Shown: positions 13,161-23,250 of the stretch, one piece after another
How the letters are laid out: every line of letters begins with the position of its first letter
Position numbering within the stretch: the stretch's first letter is position 1
DNA from: Vespa crabro
Lineage: Eukaryota > Arthropoda > Insecta > Hymenoptera > Vespidae
Length of the DNA: 64,000 nucleotides
Direction of reading: 5' to 3'
Assembly (NCBI RefSeq): GCF_910589235.1
Contig: NC_060957.1
Coordinates: 3,724,312 to 3,788,311, forward strand
Made by a program: the position numbers and the translations under genes
Notes under the pieces: model-generated
Databases searched by the model: none
Seen by the model: the letters and a program-made list of their open reading frames with translations, nothing else
What the model was told of the DNA's origin: nothing

Positions 13161-14391
13161 TAATAACCATAAAAACTTGAATAACTATATTAACGATAAT
13201 AATAACAACAATAATTGCGATTTTATCAATAATTATAAAAATAACATTAATAATAACAACGATAATTATGATATTGACGATAATTCTAGTAGTAAAAATA
13301 ATGTCACATAATAACGATAATAAGGATAATAATAATAATTATAATAGCAATAATAACGATTAGAACTATAATAACTTTAAAAATAATAATAATAAGAAGT
13401 ATAATAACTATAATAACGTAAATAATAATAACAACAATGGTAACAATAAAAACAATAATAACACTAATGTCGATAATAACTTTAATAATAATATCAAAAA
13501 TAAAGATTATAATGAAAATAACAATAATAATAATTAGAATAAAATAATAACAATAATAGTGATAATAACAGTAATAATGATAACAATAATAACAGTAATA
13601 ACAGTAATAATGATAACAATAATAACGATAATAATTATAGTATTAATAACAATAATGACGACCATAACTTTTATAATAATAACAATAATAACGATAATAA
13701 CAAATTTTAACGGAAATAACGATAATAATGTTAGTATAAATAATAACGATAATAATAATAATAATAATAATAAGTATAAAAATAATAACATTAATTTCGA
13801 AAATAACAATAATGACGATAATTATGTTAAAAACATTAATAACGATATTAATTACAACAATGACTACAATGATAATGATAATAACGATAATAACGATAAT
13901 AACAAAAAGAACGATAACAATAAAAATGATAATAACGATAATAACGATTATAATCATAATAACGATAGTAACGGTAATATCGATAATAATAATAATAATA
14001 ATAGTAACATTAATAAACGTCATGACGATAAAAACGTAAATAACAATAACATCAATAACGACAATTACAATAATAACTATAATAAAAGCAAGAATAATAT
14101 CAATATTAACGATAATAACGAAAATATCGAATATAGCGATATTAATATTAATAATAGCAACAATAATAACGATAATAACGCTAATAATAAGAACAATAAT
14201 AACGATAATAACAGAATATCTGTAATAATAACAATAACAATAATAATTATAAAAACGATAATAACCATAGTAAAAATAGTAATAATAAACATAAAAACGA
14301 TAAAATCGATAATAACGATAATAATAAAAACAATAATAATAATAATAACGATAATAACGATAATAACTACATTAACGATAATAACGATAAC

Positions 14392-14410
14392 AATAATAAT
14401 GATGATATCG
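14392..14410 (+). repeat. Left target-site duplication of R1-clade element
   Basis: The 19-mer AATAATAATGATGATATCG immediately precedes the element. The same sequence with one change (AATAATAATGGTGATATCG) follows the A-tail at 21021-21039. The match is 18 of 19. The non-satellite-like GATATCG part makes a chance match less likely than a simple AAT run would be. Confidence 0.8.
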
Positions 14411-14450
14411 GAGTTCCATTATGGAGTAGATTCGGTAGGGTCTTATCGCC

Positions 14451-15252
14451 GAGCGCTCCGCATTTCGTGCGACTTTTCGTATTTTTACCTATTCCATCGG
14501 CTCTAAGTTTCATACCTTGATTGTGAATTGCTAAACGGCGAGCATGTGGAGATAATAATCGGGTGAAGAGTTCGAACATCTTTCGTGTTTTTTGTGAAAG
14601 TGTGTCCTGTTTCATTGTCGAGGCATTGTTCGCCATTACGTGGGATTTGCGGGACCTATATTCTATGGTTGGCCGCCAGGCCTGTTCTCGCATCGAGGTC
14701 TTACTCAGCGCCATCTACTCCAGGGATCGATGGCAGCGCCGCCTGCAACGCAGGTGTCATCTACAATTATGATTAGTGTTTGGCCGCCGTTTAGGGTTGG
14801 CTGATAGAGCGGACCAAGATCCACGAGGTATGGGACGCCATCTCTGATGTTGCCCAGTGCTGCCATCTGGGCCGTGATAGTTCTGCTAACTATACTCTAT
14901 GGCTGGACGGAAGACTCGTCGTTTTATCGAGGACTCATGTTATGCTGCGCCATCTACTCTGGACAACGGCGGAAATGCCGCTGCCAACGCAAGCGGCGTC
15001 TACTTTCACCTCTAGGAAATGCGAAATATCTTTCTTCATCGCATAGGTGGCGCTTCTGTCAGCATAAAACCAAAAGCACGCAACAGTCAACGGGTGGTAT
15101 TATATATCCAATGCTTTATTTGGAGGAACACGGACGCGTTCGTGGGTATATGGTTGGACCTTGCCAAAGATCTTCTAATATGCTTTAATAACAAAAACTA
15201 ATTACAACAGCATTATTATTGCTATTATTATTTTTCACCAAGGGGAGAAGTA
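14451..15252 (+). repeat. R1-clade 5'-UTR tandem unit 1
   Basis: First of two diverged direct units of about 0.8 kb. It begins GAGCGCTCCGCATTTCGTG, matched by GAGCTCCGCATTTTGTGAG at 15253. Landmarks in the same order in both units: CGCCATTACG (14631 and 15439), CTATGGTTG, GATCCACG, ACTATACTC, GAGGACTCATG, AACGCAAGCGGC, ACAACAGCATTATTATT. Within the unit a shorter ~240-bp theme also repeats (GGCTGGACGGAAGACTCG-like sequence followed by CATCTACTC). Several small open frames are present but none is conserved, so I call it non-coding. A promoter role is only inference. Confidence 0.85.
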
Positions 15253-16071
15253 GAGCTCCGCATTTTGTGAGATTTTCGTAGTTTCGTAGTTTATTCCAGT
15301 CTATCGTCGGAAATTTTTAAAACTTGCATGTAAATTTGTAAGCTGGGAGCAAGGGGAGAAAATTATCGTGTCTACAAATCGATCATCTAGTGGTGTTGTT
15401 GGTGATAGTGTGCTCGGTTGTATTGGCGAGGCGTCAGACGCCATTACGAAGTTAGTTGCGTGAATTATATCCTATGGTTGAACGGCAGACTCGATCACTC
15501 ATCGAGGTCTTCTCAAGCGCCCTCTGCTCTAGGTTACGATGACAGCGCTGACATCAGCGCGGAAGGCATTTACTACTATGATTAACAAAGGGCCGTCCTC
15601 TGGTGGTTGGTTCTTGCAGTCGACAAAGATCCACGTGGTACTGGACGCCATCTCGGAAGTGTGCCAGTGTCGTACTAGGACATGTTATTTCCGTGAACTA
15701 TACTCCATGGCTGGAAGGCAGATTCGACAGTCCACCGAGGACTCATGAAGCGCCACCTAATATTGACTACGACGGGAGTCGTTTGTGCCGCAACCAACGC
15801 AAGCGGCACAAACTTCATGATAGAGAAATACGAAATACTAATCTCCAGCGCATAGGAGGCGATTCGATCAGGCGAAAATATAAAATAAAATCACTCACAG
15901 TCAACTGTTGAATATTTCCAATGCTTCAATTTGTAGGAACGCGGAGGCGATCATTATGATATACATGGAACTCGTCAAATTTCAAATTTCAATTTATTTA
16001 TATATAATATACATTCATTAAAAAGAATAATACAACAGCATTATTATTATTATAAACCATGGGAAGAAGTG
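15253..16071 (+). repeat. R1-clade 5'-UTR tandem unit 2
   Basis: Second direct unit, 819 bp against 802 bp for unit 1, clearly diverged from it. It ends at AAGAAGTGGAGC, matching the unit 1 end AGAAGTAGAGC; after this the sequence passes into the leader shared with islands 1 and 5. Those islands retain one unit each, so unit number varies between family members. Confidence 0.85.
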
Positions 16072-16688
16072 GAGCATTCCTCTTCTCCCGACGAGTAGAA
16101 ATGTCGGGATCCGAGATAGGAGAAGTACAACCTCTCAAAAAAAAACCAGTGCTCATCTGGCCCGTATGACAGCACCCTGTAAGGGCCCCAAGCCAGGGTT
16201 ACGACAGGGCCATGAGGACTAGCGGGTACATTGACGCTGCCCGAAAGGGATGTGCGGAATGGTAAGTAAGGCGCGGTTCTCGTAAAAAACACCTGGCGTC
16301 AACGCGTCGCACTCACGGGAGTGTCAGAATGCCGATGAAGGAAGCAGGAGAACGGCAAGGGCGGATGCTTCATTCCCGACCTTATAGCCAAAAGCTCTCG
16401 CAACAATGGGGGTAGTTGCGAGGGTGATCACCCCCCCCACTACCGGAGACACCGCGTTCGGAGACGGTCGGGCACTCTGGAGGAAAAAAAACAACTACAT
16501 GGAAAATAAAAGTATCAATAAGATAAATTTAAGGGAACTAAATAATATACAAGAAAACAACTCAGAATAACCTGTAAAAAAACATCGCTGCTCAAGGCGA
16601 CAAAAACGTAGGCTCTCAGCTTACGAAAGGGACACCACAAGATGGAGAGACAGAGAAACTCGCGCAAGCGAAATTCCTCCTTACAAAA
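16072..16688 (+). other. R1-clade 5' leader
   Basis: Non-coding leader between the tandem units and ORF1, homologous to 4328-3724 and 53600-53104 on the minus strand. Shared blocks include TAAGGGCCCCAAGCCAGG-like sequence and ACATTGACGCTGCCC. A stretch near 16590-16670 resembles an open N-terminal extension seen in island 1 (TSLLKA), but here stops interrupt it, so the start is placed at 16689. Confidence 0.7.
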
Positions 16689-17816
16689 ATGAAGTTGGCT
16701 ATTGTAAGACGGCCAAATGTGAACAACATGATAAAGCAAGGACTCTCAGAACTGGAGGAGATAATAGATAGTCACGTGTTCATCTACAAATCTCGAAATG
16801 AGGTTAATAAGAGAGCGAGGAAACTCGACCTAGTTTCTCAGAGCCCTTGGGGAAATTCTGCAACTGAGTCCGGCGTAAGTAAGAGAGTAGTCACAAGCCC
16901 GCCGCAGTCGCATGATGAAAGCCTCAAAAAACCGAGGCAAGAGGCGACGACGACCGAAGCCGCCATGTGGTCGGAGGTCGCCAATAGGAGAAGAAACACG
17001 GAGAAATCAGCTAAGAAGGCAACGAAACACCCACAGGAGGAAGAAAAGGAGCCGAGCAAATCGGAAGACAGGCCGAGAAAAAGAACGAGGCCGGGCGCGA
17101 TCCTCCTGAAACCTGCGAAAGGAAAATCATACGTAGACGTAGTCGGAGATATTCACCAGTGCTTTAAGACGACCGCCACATGGGTAGACGTTAGATCGGT
17201 CCGGCAGACCAGAACCGGCGGAGTTCTCCTCGAACTCAAAAGGACCACTGCCGATATCAGGGCCTCATTCGCTGAAACCCTGAGGAAAGTAGTAGAAGAA
17301 ACGAGCAGCATCACGGAACTAGTTCCTAGTGCTACGCTCGAGATACGGGACTGCGATTGTTGCACATATCTGGTGGAAGTCAAGGAGGCCCTAAAGAGGA
17401 CCCTGCCAGACTACGTGGGAAAATTAGAGGTGAAATCGACGAACCCCAACGCGAGACAACAACACCTAGCCCTCGTCAGATTAAAAGAGGAAGCAGCTGG
17501 GAAGCTTTTAAAGGCCGGCCGAGTGCTGGTCGGTTTCATCAGCTGCAGGGTTAGGCGAAGAACGGAAGTGAGTCGATGCTACCGCTGTCTGGACTACGGT
17601 CACTATAGCGCCTCGGGCAAGGGCCCTGATAGCAGCAAGTATTGTCATTTCTGCGGTAGCACAGGTCACAAGATCAAAGAATGCAAAGTCAGCGAGCCTA
17701 CTTGTTTCTTGTGCTCCAATAGCGAGGATGATCCTAAGAAGCACCTAGCGGGATCAAAGGCCAGTAAAGCTTTCCAGGATGCGCATGCAACAGCCAACAA
17801 GAGGAAGACAAGATGA
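16689..17816 (+). CDS. R1-clade ORF1, gag-like zinc-knuckle protein
   Basis: 375-residue frame without internal stops. ORF1 proteins of this clade bind element RNA and help deliver it to the target. The charged central part (about residues 75-140, rich in Arg/Lys/Glu) looks disordered. A conserved segment includes YVDVVGDIHQCF and VRQTRTGGVLLEL. The C-terminal region (about 297-355) holds three knuckles: CYRCLDYGH followed by YSASG, where the last Cys is replaced by Gly; CHFCGSTGHKIKEC, intact CCHC; and CFLCSNSEDDPKKH, lacking a clear last Cys. The start ATG aligns with MSASVTRQPSVYN of the copy at 53103. The stop TGA overlaps the ORF2 ATG as ATGA. The frame is intact although ORF2 is decayed, so functionality is doubtful. 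Confidence 0.85.
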   Translation: MKLAIVRRPNVNNMIKQGLSELEEIIDSHVFIYKSRNEVNKRARKLDLVSQSPWGNSATESGVSKRVVTSPPQSHDESLKKPRQEATTTEAAMWSEVANRRRNTEKSAKKATKHPQEEEKEPSKSEDRPRKRTRPGAILLKPAKGKSYVDVVGDIHQCFKTTATWVDVRSVRQTRTGGVLLELKRTTADIRASFAETLRKVVEETSSITELVPSATLEIRDCDCCTYLVEVKEALKRTLPDYVGKLEVKSTNPNARQQHLALVRLKEEAAGKLLKAGRVLVGFISCRVRRRTEVSRCYRCLDYGHYSASGKGPDSSKYCHFCGSTGHKIKECKVSEPTCFLCSNSEDDPKKHLAGSKASKAFQDAHATANKRKTR

Positions 17817-20718
17817 GAGTACTTCAGAGTAATCTCAATAGGAGCAGGACGGCGCACCACTTCCTAACCCAGCTCTATTCTGAGAAAAAAGCTGATATAG
17901 TTTTAATCAGCGAACAGTACCGGGACAGAGCAGGAATAGGATGGTACGCAGAGTAATTGGGCACCGCGGCCATCTGGATCCCAGATCCCCGACAAATTCA
18001 TGTGTCGGATCAAGGATACGGACGCGGTTACGTTTGGGTGAGACATAAATCGGCGACATATGTGAGCGTATACCTCACCCCGTACGACCGGATTGACGAC
18101 TTCCAGACCAAATTAGACGATCTGGAAGACGCACTGAGGGAAAGGCAAGGAGATTTCATCGTGGCAGGTGACCTCAACGGCAAAGCTCTCGAATGGGGGG
18201 AGACCAGGCCGGACTCCAGAAGAGGACGAATCATGGAGTTGGTGTCGACACTACAGCTACCAGTACTCAACACAGTCTTGACATCAACCTTCGATAGGCC
18301 TGGATACAGAGAAACAATTCCGGACGTCTCTCTAGCCAATGAACAACTGGTGGCAAGAGTCGCAGGCTGGCAGGTAATTGAGGATTATACCGGGAGCGAT
18401 CATCAGTACATCCTCTTCGATATACACGATAGGAGGCCAGCCGTGACAACTCCAGTAAGACCCCCCAGTAAGATGGAGATTCCTTCAAATTGCTTTCGCG
18501 AATCTATCGCCACATGCGCAATCCAGGAGGATTACTGCAGCAACTATGCAGTTCATCCAAAACGCATGCACGATAGCGGTGCCAAAGACGAAAAAAAAAT
18601 GGCAAAGGCGTCCTGCGTACTGGTGGACGAACGAGATCGCAGATCTACGTAAGAAGTGCTTAAGTCTCTGCCGTGTAGCACAACGAGCGAAGAGACGCGA
18701 CCTCGACGCTGCTCCCATGGCTGCAGAGTATCAGGCGGACAAAAAAGCTCTCAAGAGGGCCATCAAGGCCAGTCAACGTCGGTGCTGGAAGGAGCTGTAC
18801 TTGTAAATCGATCAAAATTCGTGAGGATTATGGTATCAGATCGTCACAAGTAAGCTGGGGACACGAATGCAAGGTATCCCTCAGGACGCTTTAATGTTGG
18901 AATTCATCCTGCATACTCTATTCTCCTCACAGCCGAAGAGAGAGATTAGCACGGCAGCGCCTGGCATAAGGCGCCACAATTTACAGAAGTGGAGTTATTC
19001 AGGGCCGCATCATCTATGCGGAAGAAGAAAGCTCCAGGAGACTTCCAGGAGAATTAATTAAAGCTATCGCGGAGAGTCACTCTGAGCTCTTGCTACACAT
19101 GTATAACATGTGCCTCCGGGAGGGCATCTTCCCCGCCCAGTGGAAGAAAGCGTGTCTTGTGATCATCAGCAAAGGCAAGGGTCCAGCAAATACAGCTTCG
19201 TCATACAGAACCATCTGTATGCTCGATACAGCTAGCAAGCTCCTGGAGAAGCTGCTTAGGCCACGGCTGCACGCAGCCGTGAGGGCAGCGTGGGATCTTA
19301 TTGCCCTCGAATATGGATTTCGATCAGGCCTCTCCACCATCCACGAAGTTTAGGAGATTGTCACCGCCGCTAAAATGACGGAACGCGGGAATAACCATTC
19401 CCGCCCTTGGTGTCTACAGGCCACCATAGACGTGTGAAACGCCTTCAACTTTGTCAGGTGGGACTTGGCAATGGAAGCGCTCGAACGTAATTTCAGAGTC
19501 CCGGGGTACCTTCTCCGAATACTCGGGGATTATCTAAACGATCGCTTCTTAAAATACAATACTGACGATGGTCCAAGAAGCTTGGAATTGACATCGGGGG
19601 CAGCTCAGGTCTCCATACTAGGACCGGATATCTGGAATATTTTCTACGACGGTATCCTACATATGGCAGTCCCTGAAGGTGCTTTCTGATTGGGTACGCA
19701 GATGACATTGCAGTTGTCATAACAGCAAGAGGCGCGGAGCGGGCACAGCTGGTGCTCAACCAGGTAATGCGCAGAGTCATCTCCTGAATGGAAGAACACG
19801 GGCTAACCTTAGCAGCCCAGAAAACAGAGATCGTGCCACTAACGAAGAAGCACATCAACACCTTGCGCAGTTTCACCGTAGGAGACGCGACGGTCCAGAC
19901 GAAGCAGTCAGTCAGGTACCTAGGAGTAACCCACGATTGCAAACTCACTTACGGAGAGCATATATAAAGGGTAGCTGTTGTCACGCTGGGCACACACATG
20001 GCCAATATCAACGGCCCCAGGCCGTGCATTAGGCGACTATTCATGCGTGTCGCCGAAGCAGTGATGCTGTAGGCGCAGATGTATGGGCCGAGGCGCTGCG
20101 AAAGGAGAATTATCGCAAGCGCATAGCCGCGGTACAGATGAGGGGCGCTCTCCGACTCGCGTCGTCCTACTGCACGGTCTCTGAACTCGCGGTGCTAGTG
20201 GTCGTGGGGGTAATACCGATAGATCTACTAGCCCAGGAGAGACAATTCGTCCACCAGCAGAGGTCCGTTTTGGGTAAGGAGGAGGCACCAAGGCTCGCCT
20301 GGTATACCAGCATCGAGACCTGACAATGCAGATGGGACCAGGTTACTAGGGACAGATGGACTGCCGACTCATCGGTCGACTTGACAACTGGATAAACCGG
20401 GAGGCGGGAAAGGTAGATTTCTACCTCACCCAATTCCTGACTGGGAATGGCTTATTCTGTTCCTACCTCGCAAAGATGAGGAAAGCAGCAGATGGCAACT
20501 GCTCCTATGGCGACTCAACCGTTGACGACGCCCACCACACATTTTTCATATGTGCACGTAGGAGCGCCGAACGATTTGCCTTGGAGCAGGAGCTTGGAGA
20601 CATCTCGCCGGAAAACATTGTGGAGAAAATGCTGCGAGGGCAGAAGCAGTGGAACATGGTTGCCTACTACGTGAGGGCAATCTTATGTAAGAAGAAGAAG
20701 GAGATGGACGGCCCATAG
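17813..20718 (+). pseudogene. R1-clade ORF2 (endonuclease-reverse transcriptase), decayed
   Basis: ORF2 would nick the target and copy RNA into DNA there. It starts at the ATG overlapping the ORF1 stop (MRVLQSNLNRSRTAH). The AP-endonuclease spans about 17813-18440, with VLISEQY, VAGDLNGKALEWG, GYRETIPDVSL and GSDHQYILFD. The reverse transcriptase spans about 19000-20000, with CMLDTASKLLEKL, TIDV-NAFNFVRWD, SILGPDIWN and a YADD box encoded at 19695-19706. The C terminus has FYLTQFLTGNG and CSYGDSTVDDAHHTFFIC. Damage: TAA at 17954, a frameshift plus ~60-bp loss near 18480-18546, TAA at 18804, TAG at 19351, TGA at 19435, a frameshift near 19684 just before YADD, TGA at 19785 and TAA at 19965. 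Clearly dead. Confidence 0.9.
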
Positions 20719-21020
20719 ACGTGTCACAAACGTTGCTCCAGGTTCCTGCACGTAGAGCCAAATTGAGGGAGTCCAATTAATGGAACATGATGTAGTGGTA
20801 ACATCCCGATGTAATGTCACGTGACGGTGCCGGAATGGTATCAACATGCCACCAGGATGGATATGAGTTTAGTCGGTAGTGCCTGTTTTAACGCTGAGAA
20901 CGACATTCCAGGGACTTTAACGGGGGAACCAAAGTGTAGGGTAAAAGTAAAGTAAAGGGTTCCTATAGGGTCTCTGGGTCAGTGCGAATAGCTAAGCATT
21001 CTCAGACCATCAAAAAAAAT
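20719..21020 (+). other. R1-clade 3' UTR and A-tail
   Basis: Non-coding 3' end after the ORF2 stop. It matches the 3' end of the minus-strand copy in island 3: GGATGGATAT followed by TTTAGTCGGTAGTGC, GACATTCCAGGGAC, and the terminal GCATTCTCAGACCATC followed by A residues. In both copies the A-run passes directly into satellite. The conserved 3' end is what the reverse transcriptase would recognise in target-primed copying. Confidence 0.8.
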
Positions 21021-21039
21021 AATAATAATGGTGATATCG
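21021..21039 (+). repeat. Right target-site duplication of R1-clade element
   Basis: AATAATAATGGTGATATCG, differing at one position from 14392-14410. It directly follows the A-tail and leads into normal satellite. Confidence 0.8.
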
Positions 21040-23154
21040 ATAATAGTTAAAATATTTATAACAATAATAACAGTAGTGGCGATAATAACGTTAATATTAA
21101 TAACAAAAATAAAGTAAATAATGAAAATAACGATACTAATAATTATTATAATAAAGTAAAAACGATTTTAACGAGTATAACGATAGTAATAATAATAACA
21201 AATCGTAACGACAATAACGACAATAACGATAATAATAATAAAAAAAAATAATCCAATAACAATAAATACGATATTAAGGATAATAACGATAATATTAAAA
21301 ACAATAATAACGATATTATCGATTATAACTATAATAGTAAAGATAATAAGAACAATAATAACGATAATTACGTTAATGGCGGTAATAATAATATTAACAA
21401 TAAAAACGATAATAATGATAATAACGATAAAAGTAACAACAATAATAACGATAATAAGGATCATAATAATACTTACAATTACGATAAAATGATAATATCG
21501 ATAATAACGGTTATCATATTAATAGAAATTATACCAATAATACGATAATCACGTTAATTATAATAATAACAATAATAAACATAATAACGTAAATAACGAT
21601 AATAACGAAAATAGTAATAATAACGATGATATCAATAATAATGATAATAATAATAATAATAACAATCATAACGATATTAACAATAATAGCGATAATACCG
21701 ATAATAACGATAGTAATAATACTAACGATAATAACAATAATAACAATAATAATAATAACAATTATAATGATAATAACGATAATTAAGATACTAATAAAAA
21801 TAACAATATTAATAAAGATAATAACGATATTAATGTTAATAATAATAATTTTAATTTAATATAGACGATAATAACGATAGTAACAAAAATTATGATAACA
21901 ATAGTAAAGATAATAACCATAATAACGATTATAACCCTAAGAATAGAAACAATATTAACAATAAAAACGATATTATCAATGATAATAATGAAAAGAATAA
22001 CTATAATAATAATGAAAATATTATCTATAATATCGCTAATAACGATAAAATGGTAATTGCGACAATAATATTAACAATAATAAAGTCAATAACGATTATA
22101 ACGGCAATAATAATAATAATAATAATTATAATAATAACGCTAATAAAAATAGTAGTAATAATGGCAGTAAAAAGGATAATAAAGTTAATAAGAATGATAA
22201 CATTATTAACGATAATAACGATATGAGTTATACTATCGATAATAACTATAATAACGACAATAATAATGAAAGTATATTTAAATAATAACGATGGTTACGA
22301 TAATACCGATAATAATGATAACAATAACTACTATAATAAAGATATTAATAATAACGCTAATAACGATAATAACCATAATTGTAAGAATAAAAATAACAAT
22401 AATAACGGCAATAACGATTAAAACGATAATAACGGTAATAATAATAATAACAATAATAACGATAATAACGATATTAATAATAATAATAATTATGTATAAT
22501 AACGATTATAAATACAATAATTATAAAAATGATAACACCGATGATAAGCATAATAACTATAATAGCGATAATAGCGATAATAGTAATAATAACAATAATA
22601 GTGATAATAATAATAATAACAAAATTTATAATAAAATTTAATAAATAATAACTATAATAACGATAATAACGATAATAACGACAAGAATAAAAATATTAAT
22701 AACAATAATGACGATAATTACGATAAGAACTGTATTATTAATATCAATAATAACTATAGTAACGATAATTACAATAATAAAAATAACAATAATAACGATA
22801 ATAACGATAATAATGATAATAACAATAACAACGATAATGTACATAATAAAAATAAAAAATATAAACACTATTTCGATAATACGACAATAACGATTAAAAT
22901 AATAATACTAACTATAAAAACCATAATAACGATAATAATTATAATAATACTAACGATAATAACGATAATAAAGATAATAACAGTAATAATGTTAATATCA
23001 ATTGTAACGTTAATGACAATAATAACGGTAATTAGGTTAATAATAAAAATAACATTAATAACGAAAATGACGGTAATGGCGATGAATAGATAATAATAAC
23101 AATAATAACAGTAACAATAATATCGAATATAACGATAATAATAGTAATAATAAT

Positions 23155-23250
23155 ATGAATGATGAGAACGCTAATAGCGATAGTAATAGTAACAATATTA
23201 CCGTTAATAACGATAATATCGATAACATAAGTAACGATAATAATGATAAT
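23155..23250 (+). repeat. Satellite higher-order cassette gamma, copy 1
   Basis: Contains GATGAGAACGCTAATAGCGA, then AATATTACCGTTAATAACGA and ATATCGATAACAT. A diverged partner lies at about 38080-38165, 14.9 kb away in the same orientation. Confidence 0.65.

Larger units (their letters stand above)
4963..14410 (+). repeat. GATAATAAC satellite array, segment 2
   Basis: About 9.4 kb of the 9-bp satellite with no gene or mobile element inside. Orientation is GATAATAAC on + except for 9807-10302. It corresponds to 54232-63774. Relative differences: 5104-5413 is absent from copy B; copy B has ~1.64 kb extra between the points matching 6225 and 6268; 6719-9315 is missing in forward orientation from copy B. 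The last 19 bp (14392-14410) are the left target-site duplication of the R1-clade element. Confidence 0.95.
2560..14640 (+). repeat. Segmental duplication, copy A
   Basis: First copy of a direct duplication whose second copy starts near 51860. Anchors shared in order: the mariner end (2625 and 51905), the mariner/R1 junction, the R1 5' fragment, the satellite start containing ATGAATATTTTCGTAATTAA (4963 and 54232), AGTACTATCGATAATAACG (near 9318 and 57928), and the retrotransposon insertion point (14410 and 63774). The offset varies from about 48.6 to 50.6 kb because of indels. Copy A alone carries a 496-bp inversion at 9807-10302 and a 185-bp tandem duplication near 11316-11685. The left boundary is approximate because both sides are satellite. 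The right end is where the window cuts copy B. Confidence 0.85.
14411..21020 (+). mobile_element. Complete-length R1-clade non-LTR retrotransposon in satellite
   Basis: About 6.6 kb from GAGTTCCATTATGGAG to the 3' end TTCTCAGACCATC plus an A-run, bounded by a 19-bp target-site duplication. Order: 40-bp start, two tandem ~0.8-kb 5'-UTR units (14451-16071), leader (to 16688), ORF1 with zinc knuckles (16689-17816), ORF2 with AP-endonuclease, reverse transcriptase and a C-terminal zinc finger (17813-20718), and a 3' UTR. Known of the family: R1-clade elements insert by target-primed reverse transcription and several are site-specific. ORF2 is broken by stops and frameshifts, so this copy is dead. 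The 5' start recurs at 63775 at the same insertion point, so the insertion predates the segmental duplication. Confidence 0.9.

Noticed and set aside
13559..14506. Asn-rich frame ending in a normal-looking tail (FHYGVDSVGSYRRALRISCD)
   Set aside because: The tail is the read-through from satellite into the first ~100 bp of the R1-clade 5' UTR. The same tail appears at 62920-63846 because of the duplication.
14563..15911. Several 60-110 codon open frames in the 5'-UTR units
   Set aside because: They are not conserved between the two tandem units or with the units in islands 1 and 5, and none resembles a known protein.
15200..16060. Two AT-rich stretches (ACAACAGCATTATTATT) as small satellite insertions in the element
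   Set aside because: They occupy the same position at the end of each 5'-UTR unit, and a similar stretch lies at the unit end in island 1, so they belong to the unit.
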